From CADEED01 sp035525785 (GTDB lineage: Bacteria > Pseudomonadota > Gammaproteobacteria > Steroidobacterales > Steroidobacteraceae): a stretch of 64,000 bases of DNA. The translations under genes were made by a program, and so were the position numbers. Shown in pieces: positions 19,259-28,630 of this stretch. Under the pieces are notes generated by a model. That model worked only from the letters and a program-made list of their open reading frames with translations. It searched no databases and had not been told where the DNA came from. Every line of letters begins with the position of its first letter. Within the stretch, counting starts at the first letter, position 1. Location: positions 34,618-98,617 of the forward strand of contig DATLDQ010000149.1 in NCBI GenBank assembly GCA_035525785.1, read 5' to 3'.

Positions 19259-19702
19259 ATGGATCTCAAGGATCTCTATCGCGAGGTCATCCTCGATCAC
19301 AACAAGAGCCCGCGCCAGTTCGGCCGGTTGGAGCCTGCCGACGGTTCGGCCGATGGCCACAACCCGCTATGTGGCGATCGCCTGCACGTCACGCTGCGTC
19401 TCGATGGCGATCGAGTGTCCGATCTCAGGTTCGAAGGCAAGGGCTGCGCCATTTCGGTGGCCTCGGCGTCGCTCATGTGCGAAGCCGTCAAGGGCAGCAC
19501 CCGCGGCGAGATCGCCCACCTCTTCGGCGAAATCCACGAGGTGCTGACGCATCACGATGCGCCGGTGCCCGAGACTCTCGGCAAACTGGCCGCACTCTCG
19601 GGCGTGCGGGAGTTCCCGGTGCGCGTGAAATGCGCCAGCCTCGCGTGGCACACGCTGAATGCGGCGCTGGCCCGCAGCGACGCGACGGTGAAGACCGAAT
19701 GA
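19259..19702 (+). CDS. sufU: SufU-type sulfur acceptor / scaffold protein
   Basis: A 147-residue IscU-fold protein that accepts sulfur from SufS. The zinc/active-site residues are C38 and D40 (NPLCGD), C63 (GKGCAIS) and C125 (VKCASLAW), with an extra C74. The insertion between the second and third cysteine regions is typical of SufU rather than IscU. In E. coli this step is done by SufE, so the operon follows the SufSU layout known from Bacillus and some proteobacteria. The stop overlaps the sufT ATG. Confidence 0.93.
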   Translation: MDLKDLYREVILDHNKSPRQFGRLEPADGSADGHNPLCGDRLHVTLRLDGDRVSDLRFEGKGCAISVASASLMCEAVKGSTRGEIAHLFGEIHEVLTHHDAPVPETLGKLAALSGVREFPVRVKCASLAWHTLNAALARSDATVKTE

Positions 19703-20250
19703 GGACGCACGACAACGAACCTTTCGTCCTGAGCCGTGACGTGAAGGCCGTCATGGTGCCGGCCGGTATCGAAATAGAGCTCAAGTCCGGACAGTCCGGC
19801 TTCATCACGCAGGCGCTCGGCGGCAGCTTCACGTTGTACATGGAAGGCAACCTGTTCCGCCTCGCTGGCACCGACGCGGACGCCATCGGCAAGGACGTGG
19901 TCAAGGCGCCGGAGCTTCCGCCGAACGCGACCGGAGACGACGTGCTGGCCGCTGCCTGGGATCAGCTGCGCACCTGCTTCGACCCCGAGATCCCGATCAA
20001 CATCGTCGACCTCGGGCTGATCTACGAGTGCACGGTGAGCGCCGAGCCCTCTGGACAGCGTGTCATCCAGGTGCGGCTCACGCTCACGGCACCGGGTTGC
20101 GGCATGGGCGACGTGCTGGTGCAGGATATCCGTCAGAAGCTCGAGGTCATCCCCACGGTAGCCCACGCCGACGTCGAGCTGGTGTTCGACCCGCCGTGGA
20201 ACCAGGCGATGATGTCCGAGGCCGCGCGCCTGCAGACCGGAATGTTCTGA
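19699..20250 (+). CDS. sufT: Fe-S maturation protein SufT (DUF59/MIP18 family)
   Basis: A 183-residue protein with an N-terminal extension (about 1-75) and a DUF59 domain from about 85. The domain carries CFDPEIPINIVDLGLIYE and the motif LTLTAPGCGMGDVL with the reactive cysteine. SufT proteins help mature Fe-S enzymes under high demand. Overlaps sufU by 4 bp. Confidence 0.92.
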   Translation: MRTHDNEPFVLSRDVKAVMVPAGIEIELKSGQSGFITQALGGSFTLYMEGNLFRLAGTDADAIGKDVVKAPELPPNATGDDVLAAAWDQLRTCFDPEIPINIVDLGLIYECTVSAEPSGQRVIQVRLTLTAPGCGMGDVLVQDIRQKLEVIPTVAHADVELVFDPPWNQAMMSEAARLQTGMF

Positions 20251-20269
20251 GGTTTTTCCCTAGCCACTT

Positions 20270-20578
20270 ATGTCCGACTGGGTCGATATCGGCAGCGCGG
20301 ATGAGCTCGAATCCACTTCACGGTTGGAAGGGGACGTCGACGGCTTCAGGGTGCGGGTGGCGCGCGTAAGTGGCACGCTGTACGCCTTTGAAGACCGATG
20401 CACCCATGACGACTCCCCTTTCGACGACGCGCCCATCGAAGGCTGCGAAATCATCTGCCCCCGCCACGGCGCGCGCTTCTCCCTGCAGTCCGGCGAGGCT
20501 CTTTCGCCGCCGGCTTACGAGCCGCTGCGGATTTTCGCGGCCCGCGAAGTCGCTGGCCGTATCCAGGTTCGCGCCTGA
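20270..20578 (+). CDS. Rieske [2Fe-2S] ferredoxin-like protein
   Basis: A 102-residue single Rieske domain. The ligands are C44-x-H46 (CTH) and C63-x2-H66 (CPRH), spaced as in ferredoxin subunits of non-heme oxygenases. It follows sufT by 19 bp and looks like the distal part of the suf operon. No oxygenase or reductase is encoded nearby, so its redox partner is unknown; a role as electron donor or as a substrate of Fe-S assembly is inferred from position only. Confidence 0.92.
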   Translation: MSDWVDIGSADELESTSRLEGDVDGFRVRVARVSGTLYAFEDRCTHDDSPFDDAPIEGCEIICPRHGARFSLQSGEALSPPAYEPLRIFAAREVAGRIQVRA

Positions 20579-20604
20579 AAAAATGCAACCCGCGGCGATG
20601 AATC

Positions 20605-21117
20605 ATGACCAGTGACATCGCCAAGCGGCTGTCACTGGTGCGGCATGCCAACGCCGAACAGGATTCCGATGTACGCGACTTCGAACGTCCGCTGAGCCGC
20701 AAGGGCCGCGGCGAGGCCGAGGAGATCGCCAGGCGATTCCTCGACCGCGAGCGGGTGCCGGATCTCATCGTGGCCAGTGCCGCGCTGCGTACCCGCGAGA
20801 CGGCGGAGATCTTCGCGCGCGTACTGGGCGTTCCGGCGCGCCTGCTGCAGGCCGAGGATTCGCTGTATCTCGCCGACGGGGAACAGATCCTCACGATCAT
20901 CCGCGGCGCCGGTCCCCGCGTCGGGTATCTCATGGTGATCGGCCACAACCCGGGGATTTCCGCCGCGGCGATTTCGCTCGCGCCGGAGGTGGTCACCACC
21001 GACCTTCCCACCTGTGGGTCGCTGACCATGAACGTGAGTTGCGCGCGGTGGGCGCTGATCGACCGTCGCGGCGTGCGCGACGCCGAGCGCGACGTTCCGA
21101 AGAAGCTGTTCGGGTAG
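20605..21117 (+). CDS. sixA: Phosphohistidine phosphatase SixA
   Basis: A 170-residue histidine phosphatase. The catalytic RH motif is R13-H14 in LSLVRHANAEQ, followed by RPLSRKGRGEAE, SAALRTRETAEI and VIGHNPGIS, which supplies the second histidine. SixA dephosphorylates histidine-phosphorylated carrier proteins such as those of PTS-like systems. It follows the Rieske gene by 26 bp and ends 3 bp from the convergent diguanylate cyclase gene. Confidence 0.9.
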   Translation: MTSDIAKRLSLVRHANAEQDSDVRDFERPLSRKGRGEAEEIARRFLDRERVPDLIVASAALRTRETAEIFARVLGVPARLLQAEDSLYLADGEQILTIIRGAGPRVGYLMVIGHNPGISAAAISLAPEVVTTDLPTCGSLTMNVSCARWALIDRRGVRDAERDVPKKLFG

Positions 21118-21120
21118 CCG

Positions 21121-22956
21121 CTAGCTACCGCGGGCGACCTGGGTGATGTCGACCACCGCGCCCTGATCGCGCTCACGGCGTACGGCCGGGGCGCCGCTCA
21201 GCAGCGGATCGCCGATCGTGCAGCAGTCGCGGCCCGCCTGTTTCGAGCGATACAGCGCCTCGTCCGCGAGCCGGATGATCGTTTCGCGATCGCGTGCCAT
21301 CGTGGAATCGGCGATACCGAAGCTCGCGGTGAAGATGGGCGTGCCGGTGAGCAGGTGCGCCTGCGAAAGCGCGGCGCGCAGGCGCGCGACCACTTCGGCG
21401 GCGCGTTCGGCATTGGCGCCCGGCAACAGCATCGCGAACTCCTCGCCACCCCAACGCACGACGTGATCGCGATCGCGCACCACGCCGCGCGCGGTGTCGG
21501 CGAAAAGTTTGAGCGCGCGGTCCCCCGCCTCGTGGCCCATGGTGTCGTTGAGGCGCTTGAAGAAGTCGAGGTCGGCCATGACCACGGCGAACGCGGCATC
21601 CACGGCCAGCAGGTTCGCGAGCACCTCTTCGGCGGCGCGGCGGTTGGTGAGGCCGGTCAGGCTGTCCGTGCTCGCCTGCAGCTGCGAGCGCTCGAAGGCG
21701 CGCAGCGTGCCGATGCGATTGCCGGCGTGCACGCCGAGAGCCGTGAGCTGTGCGATCTGCTCGGGGTTCGGCGGCTTGCCCTTGGCGCCCGTGACGTGCA
21801 GCACGCCGAGCGCGCGGCCCATGAAGTTCACGGGCACGCACGCCGCTGAAATCGAACCCCCCATGCGGCCGAGGAGTTTCGGACACGCATTGAGCGCCTC
21901 GGCGTCCGTGAAGATCTGCGGATGCCCGCGGCGGACAGCGATGCAGCTGTATGGCGATTCCACCGAGCAGTTGGGCGAGCCCGTCTTGGGATGCACGCAG
22001 GCGCGCTCGAGATGCGCGCGCGACGAATCGGCGAGCAGCAGCTCCATGGGATGCACCTCGGAGATGTTGCCCATCGCGCGGGCGATGACCTTGTCCGCCT
22101 CGGCTTCCGAGTCGGCCATTTCCAGGGCTTCGACCAGCTGGTTGCTGAAGCTGCTGCGGCCCGCTTCGGAGCGCAGGCGCGTGAGCATGCCCTGCATGGT
22201 GTCCGCGAGCAGGTTGATCATGCGCGCGAGGCCACCCACCTCGTCGTGACCATACGTGTCGCAGCGGTTGTCCATGTCGCCCGCAGCCAGCGCCTGCGCC
22301 ACTTCGCCCACCGAGCGCAGCGACGACTGGATGGAATGCGCGACCGCCCAGAGCGCGAGACCCGCGAGCAGCACCGCGAAAACGCCAACCGCGATCAGCC
22401 ATGCGACCACGGTGTCGACGCGATCCGCCTCGGCGAGCACGCGAGTCTCGACGCGGAACAGCACCGACCGCATGCGCGTCATGGCGTCGCGCAGCGCAGC
22501 CTCGAGCGCCGCGCGGCGTGGTTCGAGTTCCGCGAATGCCCAGTCCGAGCCGCCGCCACCCTTGCGCAGGTAGCTTTCGATGCTGTCGAAGTAGTTGGTC
22601 GCGGGCTGGTGCAGCGACTCCGTGATGGTCATCACCTCGGGTGTGGAGGATAACGACCAGGTGAGCTCGAGCTGCGTGCGCAGGGTGCTCACCAGGTTTT
22701 GCGGATGGTTGCCGGCCGAGTTGAGCTCGGTACTGATGGCGGTATGGATGGACAGCGCGCGGTCGAGCGAACGCTGCACGGCCGCCACGTGCGCCAGGTC
22801 CGCGCTCGCCGACGACTGCAGTTGCGTCGCGCTCAGTGCGCCGAACAGCACGCCCGCTACCGACAGCAGCAGGATGCCGAACAATATGTAGAAACGGCCA
22901 GTGATGGGGATCGCGGCCAACCACCGGCGCGAACCTCGGGCTTGCATCTGGTCCAT
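21121..22956 (-). CDS. Membrane diguanylate cyclase (HAMP-GAF-GGDEF)
   Basis: Makes the second messenger c-di-GMP. The 611-residue protein has two membrane helices (about 19-42 and 183-206) flanking a periplasmic sensor region, a HAMP linker to about 260, a GAF-like domain (about 270-420) and a C-terminal GGDEF domain. The active site GGEEF is at 503-507 and a product-inhibition site R494-x2-D497 lies five residues before it, so the enzyme should be active and feedback-inhibited. Its signal is unknown. Transcribed alone, convergent to sixA. Confidence 0.93.
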   Translation of the reverse strand: MDQMQARGSRRWLAAIPITGRFYILFGILLLSVAGVLFGALSATQLQSSASADLAHVAAVQRSLDRALSIHTAISTELNSAGNHPQNLVSTLRTQLELTWSLSSTPEVMTITESLHQPATNYFDSIESYLRKGGGGSDWAFAELEPRRAALEAALRDAMTRMRSVLFRVETRVLAEADRVDTVVAWLIAVGVFAVLLAGLALWAVAHSIQSSLRSVGEVAQALAAGDMDNRCDTYGHDEVGGLARMINLLADTMQGMLTRLRSEAGRSSFSNQLVEALEMADSEAEADKVIARAMGNISEVHPMELLLADSSRAHLERACVHPKTGSPNCSVESPYSCIAVRRGHPQIFTDAEALNACPKLLGRMGGSISAACVPVNFMGRALGVLHVTGAKGKPPNPEQIAQLTALGVHAGNRIGTLRAFERSQLQASTDSLTGLTNRRAAEEVLANLLAVDAAFAVVMADLDFFKRLNDTMGHEAGDRALKLFADTARGVVRDRDHVVRWGGEEFAMLLPGANAERAAEVVARLRAALSQAHLLTGTPIFTASFGIADSTMARDRETIIRLADEALYRSKQAGRDCCTIGDPLLSGAPAVRRERDQGAVVDITQVARGS

Positions 22957-23113
22957 CCTCTCCGACTCGCGTCATTCGGATATCGGCGAAATCGGGGAGG
23001 ACGTTAGGGGCAAGTACTCCCGGTGCCGGGACCAGCCCGCGACGCAGTGCTCAGTTTCCTCACGACGCGGCGGGCGCCGACGTGATAGCCGGTACGGTTC
23101 GAGCTTCGCCGCA

Positions 23114-26100
23114 CTAGCGCGCGGCGAGGGACAGCAATCCCGCGTTGCCGCCGATGGCCGCCGTGTTGGTCGTGATGGTCTGCTCCGTGGCCATGCGATG
23201 CAGGTAGTGCGGGCCACCCGCCTTGGGGCCGGTGCCCGAGAGGCCCATGCCGCCAAAGGGCTGCACGCCGACCACCGCACCGATCATGTTGCGGTTGATG
23301 TACACGTTGCCCACCCGCAGCGAACGCGCCACGCGCTGCGCCAGGCCGTCGATACGCGTGTGGATGCCGAGCGTGAGACCGAAGCCCATGCGGTTCACGG
23401 CCGCTACCACGCCATCGAGGTCCTTCGCGCGGTACGACAGTACGTGGACGACCGGGCCGAACACCTCGCGCTGCATGCGCTCCAGTGAATCGATCTCGAC
23501 CGCAAGCGGGGCGAAGAAACGCCCCTGGCCACCGGACGGGACACGCGCGCGATGGCTCCAACGCGCCGAGCGCGTGATCTCCGCGGCATGCGTCTCCAGC
23601 ATCTTCAACGCGTCGTCGTCGATGACCGGCCCCACGTCCGTCGACAGACGCGCGGGGTCGCCAATCATCATCTCGTCCATGCAGCCCGCGAGCAGCGTCT
23701 TCACGCGCGCACTGATCTCCTCCTGCACCAGCAGGATGCGCAGTGCCGAGCAGCGCTGGCCTGCGCTGTTGAACCCGGACTGCACGACGTCGAGCACCAG
23801 CTGTTCGGCGAGCGCCGAGCTGTCGGCGAGCATCACGTTCAAACCACCCGTCTCGGCAATCAGCGTGCCGATGGCGCCCGGGCGCGCAGCCATGGAGCGC
23901 TCGATGAGGCGCGCCGTATCCGTGCCGCCGGTGAACACCACGCCCGCGAGCCGCGGATCGCGCGTGAGCGCCGCACCCACGGTGCCCCCATCGCCGGGCA
24001 CGAACTGCAGCGCCTCCGGCGGCAGGCCCGCTTGCAGCATCAGGCCGGTCGCGTAGGCCGCGGTAAGCGGTGTCTGCTCGGCAGGCTTGGCCACCACGGT
24101 GTTGCCGGCGGCCAGGGCCGCGGCTACCTGCCCCGTGTAGATAGCCAGCGGAAAATTCCACGGCGAGATGCAGCCGAACACGCCCTTGCCGCGCAGCCGC
24201 AGCAGGTTGCGCTCTCCAGTCGGCCCCGGCAGCGGGGATTCGTGCGAGAAGTCGCGGCGCGCGCGCGCCGCGTAATAGCGCAGGAAATCGACGGCTTCGC
24301 GCACTTCGCCGATGGCATCCGGCAGCGTCTTGCCCGCCTCGCGCACGCAGCGCGCGACCAGCGCCGCCGTGTGCTCCTCGTAGAGCACCGCGGCGCGCTC
24401 GAGGATGGCCGCGCGCTTCTCGCCGCCCAGCTCGTCCCAGTCTTCCTGCGCGCGCGACGCGGCTTCGATGGCCGCCTCCACGGTCGCGGCATCCGCGTTG
24501 AGCACGGTGCCGATGCTCTCGGCCGTGTTCGCCGGGTTCACCAGCGTGACGGGAGCGCCCGTTGCGCGAGCTCGGGTCGTGACCAGCGGCGCAGCGCTCC
24601 ACGGCTGTTGCGAGGCGCGCTCGCACTCCTTCATCAGCGAATCCACGGCTTGGCCGTCGGCGAAGTTGAAACCGGCGGAATTCAATCGCTCGGGTGCGAA
24701 CAGGTTCACCGGCAACGGGATCCGTGGATGCGCGACACGCTCCAGCGCATCCACCTCGGCGATCGGATCCGCCACCACTTCTTCGGCTGGCAGGCTCGCA
24801 TCGACGATGCGGTTGACGAACGAGGTGTTGGCGCCGTTCTCGAGCAGCCGTCGGACGAGATACGGCAGAAGGTCCTCGTGCGCACCGACAGGTGCATAGA
24901 CACGGCACGCATACTTGCCCCATGGGCCGCGCACGACGCTGTCGTACAGCTCCGCGCCCATGCCATGCAGGCGCTGGAATTCGAAGCGCGCCGGGTCACC
25001 GAACAACTCGGCCACGTGCGCGATGGTATGTGCGTTGTGGGTCGCGAACTGCGGGAAGACGCGGTCGCTGGCGCTTTCCAGCAGCTTCGCGCAGGCGAGA
25101 TACGACACGTCGGTGTTGGGCTTGCGCGTGAACACCGGATAGCCCGCGAGGCCGCGCTCCTGCGCGCGCTTGATCTCGCTGTCCCAGTACGCGCCCTTCA
25201 CGAGGCGCATGGTGATGCGCCGGTCCGTGTCGCGCGCGGTCTTGATGAGCCACTCGATGGTGGCGAGCGCTCGCTTTTGATAAGCCTGCACCGCGAGGCC
25301 GAAGCCGCCATAGCCGCGGGTCACGTCACTGCGCAGCAGCTTCTCGACGAGCAGCAGCGATATTTCGAGGCGCTCCGCTTCCTCGGCATCGAGGGTGACG
25401 CCGATGCCGGCGTCGCGCCCCTGCCGCACGAGGTCTTCGATGACCGGATAGAGCTCGCCCATGACTCGCGACGCCTGCGTGAACTCGTAGCGCGGATGCA
25501 GCGCCGACAGCTTGATCGAGATGCTGTGGCGCGCGGTGATGGATTCCTTCTGCGAGACGGCCTTGCCCACCGCGGCGATGGCCTGCGCGTACTTCTCGCG
25601 ATAGCGCTCGGCGTCGGCGCGCGTCAAGGCCGCCTCGCCCAGCATGTCGAAGGAGTACCGGTAGTCGCGTTCCTCCTTGCCGGCGGCGCGATCGAGTGCG
25701 CCCCCGATGTCACGCCCCATTACGAACTGGTGCCCGAGTATGCGCATCGCCTGCTTGAGGGCGGCGCGCGCCACGGGCTCGCCTAACTTCCCGACCAGCC
25801 GGGAGTACCAGGAGCGCGCTTCACCCACCTCGGCGCGGTCGAGGTTGATCACGCGCCCGGTGAGCATGAGTCCCCAGGTGGACGCGTTCACCAGCATCGA
25901 ATCGGAATCCCCGAGGTGTTCGTCCCACGCGCCGCTCGGGATCTTGTCGGCGATCAGCCGGTCGGCGGTTTCGCCGTCCGGGATGCGCAGCAGCGCTTCG
26001 GCGAGGCACATGAGGATTACGCCCTCACGCGAGGCAAGACTGTACTCGCGGAGGAACGCATCGAGCGCACCGCCACTGCCGCGTGCGCTACGCACCGCCT

Positions 26101-26263
26101 GCACGAGCGCCAGTGCGCGGGCGCCGACATTGCGCGCGGCCGCATCGCCAAGCCTCGCCCGGTCGGCGAGATGACGCACAAGTTGTTGTTCTTCAGAGAG
26201 ATATTGGGAATTGATCGCTTTCGCGACGGACTCCACCCGATCCAACGATGGAAACTTTGTCAT
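23114..26263 (-). CDS. putA: Bifunctional proline dehydrogenase / P5C dehydrogenase PutA
   Basis: Oxidises proline to glutamate in two coupled steps. It has 1049 residues: an FAD proline dehydrogenase barrel in the first half (MRLVKGAYWDSEIKRAQ, SYLACAKLL) and an NAD-dependent aldehyde dehydrogenase in the second (PWNFPLAIYTGQ, AETGGLNVMLADSS, catalytic Cys in NSAGQRCSALRIL). E. coli PutA has about 1320 residues; the ribbon-helix-helix DNA-binding domain is missing here, as the protein starts directly with the alpha-helical arm. It is therefore an enzyme without self-repression. Divergent from cnoX by 49 bp. Confidence 0.95.
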   Translation of the reverse strand: MTKFPSLDRVESVAKAINSQYLSEEQQLVRHLADRARLGDAAARNVGARALALVQAVRSARGSGGALDAFLREYSLASREGVILMCLAEALLRIPDGETADRLIADKIPSGAWDEHLGDSDSMLVNASTWGLMLTGRVINLDRAEVGEARSWYSRLVGKLGEPVARAALKQAMRILGHQFVMGRDIGGALDRAAGKEERDYRYSFDMLGEAALTRADAERYREKYAQAIAAVGKAVSQKESITARHSISIKLSALHPRYEFTQASRVMGELYPVIEDLVRQGRDAGIGVTLDAEEAERLEISLLLVEKLLRSDVTRGYGGFGLAVQAYQKRALATIEWLIKTARDTDRRITMRLVKGAYWDSEIKRAQERGLAGYPVFTRKPNTDVSYLACAKLLESASDRVFPQFATHNAHTIAHVAELFGDPARFEFQRLHGMGAELYDSVVRGPWGKYACRVYAPVGAHEDLLPYLVRRLLENGANTSFVNRIVDASLPAEEVVADPIAEVDALERVAHPRIPLPVNLFAPERLNSAGFNFADGQAVDSLMKECERASQQPWSAAPLVTTRARATGAPVTLVNPANTAESIGTVLNADAATVEAAIEAASRAQEDWDELGGEKRAAILERAAVLYEEHTAALVARCVREAGKTLPDAIGEVREAVDFLRYYAARARRDFSHESPLPGPTGERNLLRLRGKGVFGCISPWNFPLAIYTGQVAAALAAGNTVVAKPAEQTPLTAAYATGLMLQAGLPPEALQFVPGDGGTVGAALTRDPRLAGVVFTGGTDTARLIERSMAARPGAIGTLIAETGGLNVMLADSSALAEQLVLDVVQSGFNSAGQRCSALRILLVQEEISARVKTLLAGCMDEMMIGDPARLSTDVGPVIDDDALKMLETHAAEITRSARWSHRARVPSGGQGRFFAPLAVEIDSLERMQREVFGPVVHVLSYRAKDLDGVVAAVNRMGFGLTLGIHTRIDGLAQRVARSLRVGNVYINRNMIGAVVGVQPFGGMGLSGTGPKAGGPHYLHRMATEQTITTNTAAIGGNAGLLSLAAR

Positions 26264-26312
26264 GGTGGAAATTCTATTGAATTCGCCGACTCACGTCCCA
26301 ATAGCCGGGTGC

Positions 26313-27131
26313 ATGAGTGAATCCGTCACGGCCGTCAATACGGCCAACTTCTCGTCCGAAGTCATCAACGCCTCCTCCGAGCAACCCGTACTCGTGGATT
26401 TCTGGGCCCCGTGGTGTGGGCCCTGCCGCGCGCTCGGCCCCGTACTCGAACAGGTGGCCGGGGAAACCTCGGGAAAGATCAAGGTCGTCAAGGTCAATAC
26501 CGACGAGAACCAGGACCTGGCACAGCAGTTCCAGATCCGCGGCATCCCTGCGGTCAAGCTGTTCCGCAATGGTCGCGTGGTCGACGAGTTCGTCGGCGCG
26601 CAGCCGCTGGCCGGCGTGCGCGCGTTCCTGCAACCGCACCTGCCGAGCGCATCCGCCCCTGAACACGAAACCGCCCGGCAGCTCGCCCAGCACGGTGACT
26701 TTGCCGGCGCGGTGGCCCGCTTGCGCGTCATCGCGGAAAACGACCCGGCCAACCTCGACGCGCGACGCGATCTCGCGCGATATCTCGCCTTGTCGGGCGA
26801 CGTCATCGGCGCGTCGAAGGTGCTGGGCCAGATGCCGCCGCAATCGCAGAGCGATGCCGAATCGAACTCGGTGCGCGCGGTGATCCACTTCGCCGCGCTG
26901 GCCACCGATGAAGCGGCGCGTGATGATGCCTCCCGCGCCAGTGCGGCGCGCTCCCTGCTGGGCGGCAGTCATGAGGCGGCGATCGAAACCCTGCTCACGC
27001 GCATGCAAAGCGACCGCTCGTTCGCCACGCGCGCCGGACGTGAGGATCTGCTCCAGGCATTCGCGCTGCTGCCTGCGGATGACGCGCGCGTGGCCGCATG
27101 GCGGCGCCGCCTGGCGGCGCTGCTGAATTGA
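26313..27131 (+). CDS. cnoX: Thioredoxin-like co-chaperone CnoX (YbbN family)
   Basis: A 272-residue protein with an N-terminal thioredoxin domain bearing an intact C35-G-P-C38 active site (FWAPWCGPCRALGP) and a C-terminal TPR-like helical region (about 120-272). CnoX proteins protect unfolded proteins and hand them to GroEL and DnaK. E. coli YbbN lost the CXXC pair, whereas Caulobacter-type CnoX keeps it; this protein follows the latter and may be redox-active. The ATG at 26313 was chosen over upstream starts because the fold begins at VNTANFSSEV. Confidence 0.9.
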   Translation: MSESVTAVNTANFSSEVINASSEQPVLVDFWAPWCGPCRALGPVLEQVAGETSGKIKVVKVNTDENQDLAQQFQIRGIPAVKLFRNGRVVDEFVGAQPLAGVRAFLQPHLPSASAPEHETARQLAQHGDFAGAVARLRVIAENDPANLDARRDLARYLALSGDVIGASKVLGQMPPQSQSDAESNSVRAVIHFAALATDEAARDDASRASAARSLLGGSHEAAIETLLTRMQSDRSFATRAGREDLLQAFALLPADDARVAAWRRRLAALLN

Positions 27132-27156
27132 AGCGGCGGCACGACGCCAACCATCC

Positions 27157-27408
27157 GTGAACGACGACATCGCCACCGCGCTTCGCATCCTCGCCGGAGG
27201 CGGCCTGGTGATCCTCGTCAGCGCGCTCTGCTGGCTGGCCGTGCAGGCCGCGAAACGTGGCGGCAAGGGCATGCGCGCCGCCGGCGCCATGATGATGCTG
27301 TTCGGTTGGGGCCACATGCGCGATCCGCGCAATGACACGGTCGCGGAAGCCAACGAGGGCCAGGCGACCAAGGGTGAATCCGCGGGCGATCCGCCCGACC
27401 GGCGCTGA
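27157..27408 (+). CDS. Small predicted membrane protein of unknown function
   Basis: An 83-residue protein starting at GTG 27157, 25 bp after cnoX. It has one clear membrane helix (about 12-31, LAGGGLVILVSALCWLAVQAA), a basic patch, a second weakly hydrophobic stretch (MRAAGAMMMLFGWGH) and a charged, disordered tail. I do not recognise a family. Same-strand closeness to cnoX suggests co-transcription. It ends 4 bp from the convergent transporter gene. Confidence 0.6.
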   Translation: MNDDIATALRILAGGGLVILVSALCWLAVQAAKRGGKGMRAAGAMMMLFGWGHMRDPRNDTVAEANEGQATKGESAGDPPDRR

Positions 27409-27412
27409 CTAA

Positions 27413-28180
27413 CTAGGCGGCTGCGGCCTCGTTGCGCAATCTCGTGGCCTCGTCGTGACCGAGATACCTCTCGATGAGCCCGCGCGCGATGTACAGCAAC
27501 GGTATCAGCACGATCGCGGCACTCATCTTGTACACATAGTTGACGCAGCCGACGGCCAGGAACTGCGGCACCGACCAGTGCTGCGGGCCGATGACGAAGG
27601 CGATGTACAGCACGATGAAGCTGTCGAGAAGTTGTGAGACGGCCGTCGACGCCGTGGCGCGCAGCCACACGTGCTTGTCGCCCGTCATCTTCAGGATGCG
27701 ATGGAAGATCACCACGTCGACCAGCTGGCCGACCAGGAACGCGACGATCGAGCCGCATATGGTCCATAGCCCCTGGCCGAAGATGATGGCGTACGCCTTC
27801 TGGATGTCGGGGACGCCCATCCCCTGGTTGATGTCCACCCAGAAACCCGCGGGCGCTAGTGAAATGGCGGCATAAGCCGCCAGGAACGCATAGGCGATCA
27901 GCGCGACCGCCACCCACGAGATGAAACGTACGCCGCGCACGCCGAAGTATTCGTTGATGACGTCCGTCATGATGAATACGAACGGCCAGACGATCACGCC
28001 GGCGGTGAAATTGAGCGTGCCGTTGATGCCGAACAGCGACCAGTTGAAAGGCGGCGCGCCGAGCGTGGCCTCCAGCGCGAAGATCTTCACGCCCACGAAC
28101 TCGCCTATCAATGCATTGGTGAGGAAGAACCCGGCGAGGATGATGAACAGCCGGTTGGCCCGGGCGTCGGTGGTGCGCAT
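27413..28180 (-). CDS. yhhQ: Queuosine precursor transporter (YhhQ/VUT family)
   Basis: A 255-residue inner-membrane protein with about six helices. YhhQ imports queuosine precursors (preQ0/preQ1) for tRNA modification. Family markers include IFALEATLGAPPFNWSLFGINGTLNFTAGVIVWPFVFIMTDVINEYFG, and a conserved acidic helix DVVIFHRILKMTGDKHVWLRATAST. It lies 8 bp downstream of the Hsp15 gene on the same strand and may share its transcript. Confidence 0.9.
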   Translation of the reverse strand: MRTTDARANRLFIILAGFFLTNALIGEFVGVKIFALEATLGAPPFNWSLFGINGTLNFTAGVIVWPFVFIMTDVINEYFGVRGVRFISWVAVALIAYAFLAAYAAISLAPAGFWVDINQGMGVPDIQKAYAIIFGQGLWTICGSIVAFLVGQLVDVVIFHRILKMTGDKHVWLRATASTAVSQLLDSFIVLYIAFVIGPQHWSVPQFLAVGCVNYVYKMSAAIVLIPLLYIARGLIERYLGHDEATRLRNEAAAA

Positions 28181-28188
28181 GGATTACC

Positions 28189-28614
28189 TCAGTCGCGGCC
28201 GCGAAGGCGCCGCAACTCGCGGCGGCCATGCTTGTCCGGGCGCTCGAGCGACTGCGGCCTGAGCGTCGACGCGAGGCGCGACTGCTCGCTGTATTTCGCG
28301 CGCGCGGCCTGCGAAGTCTCGATTTCCGCATAACAGGCCTGGGCGATGGGCGCCGATCCGCGCGCCCGCGGCAATGCGAGCACATCACACTCGAACACAT
28401 AGCCCGGTCGCGTGATGGCCACCCGGTCCCCGACGCGCAGCGCATGCGCGGGCTTCACCCGGCTGCCGTTCAGATGCACCTTGCCGCCCGCCACGGCGTC
28501 CGCCGCCAGGGTCCGTGACTTGAAATGACGGGTGCACCACAGCCAGCGATCGATGCGCAGCGTCGACCCGCCTCCTTCGTCGCCCTGGCCCTCGTCAAAG
28601 TCCGGTCTGCTCAT
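28189..28614 (-). CDS. hslR: Hsp15-like S4-domain RNA-binding protein
   Basis: A 141-residue protein with an S4 domain (about 18-80: LRIDRWLWCTRHFKSRTLAADAV, VHLNGSRVKPAHALRVGDRV) and a basic C-terminal extension (RPQSLERPDKHGRRELRRLRG) as in Hsp15. Hsp15 binds 50S subunits carrying a nascent chain after heat stress and helps recycle them. The ATG at 28614 lies 8 bp from a TATACT hexamer on the same strand, so a very short leader is possible. Divergent from kbl. Confidence 0.9.
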   Translation of the reverse strand: MSRPDFDEGQGDEGGGSTLRIDRWLWCTRHFKSRTLAADAVAGGKVHLNGSRVKPAHALRVGDRVAITRPGYVFECDVLALPRARGSAPIAQACYAEIETSQAARAKYSEQSRLASTLRPQSLERPDKHGRRELRRLRGRD

Positions 28615-28622
28615 TGCGGGCC

Positions 28623-28630
28623 AGTATAAT
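28623..28630. promoter_or_regulatory. Shared -10 element between the hslR and kbl genes
   Basis: AGTATAAT reads as a consensus TATAAT on the plus strand (28625-28630, toward kbl) and as TATACT on the minus strand (28628-28623, toward hslR). The divergent start codons are only 48 bp apart, so both promoters must overlap here. No convincing -35 was found for either direction. The minus-strand version would start transcription about 1-2 bases before the hslR ATG. Confidence 0.45.

Noticed and set aside
23552..25786. A 744-codon open frame antisense to putA
   Set aside because: Antisense to a well-conserved bifunctional enzyme and biased to Arg, His and Ala; no ribosome-binding site or family match.
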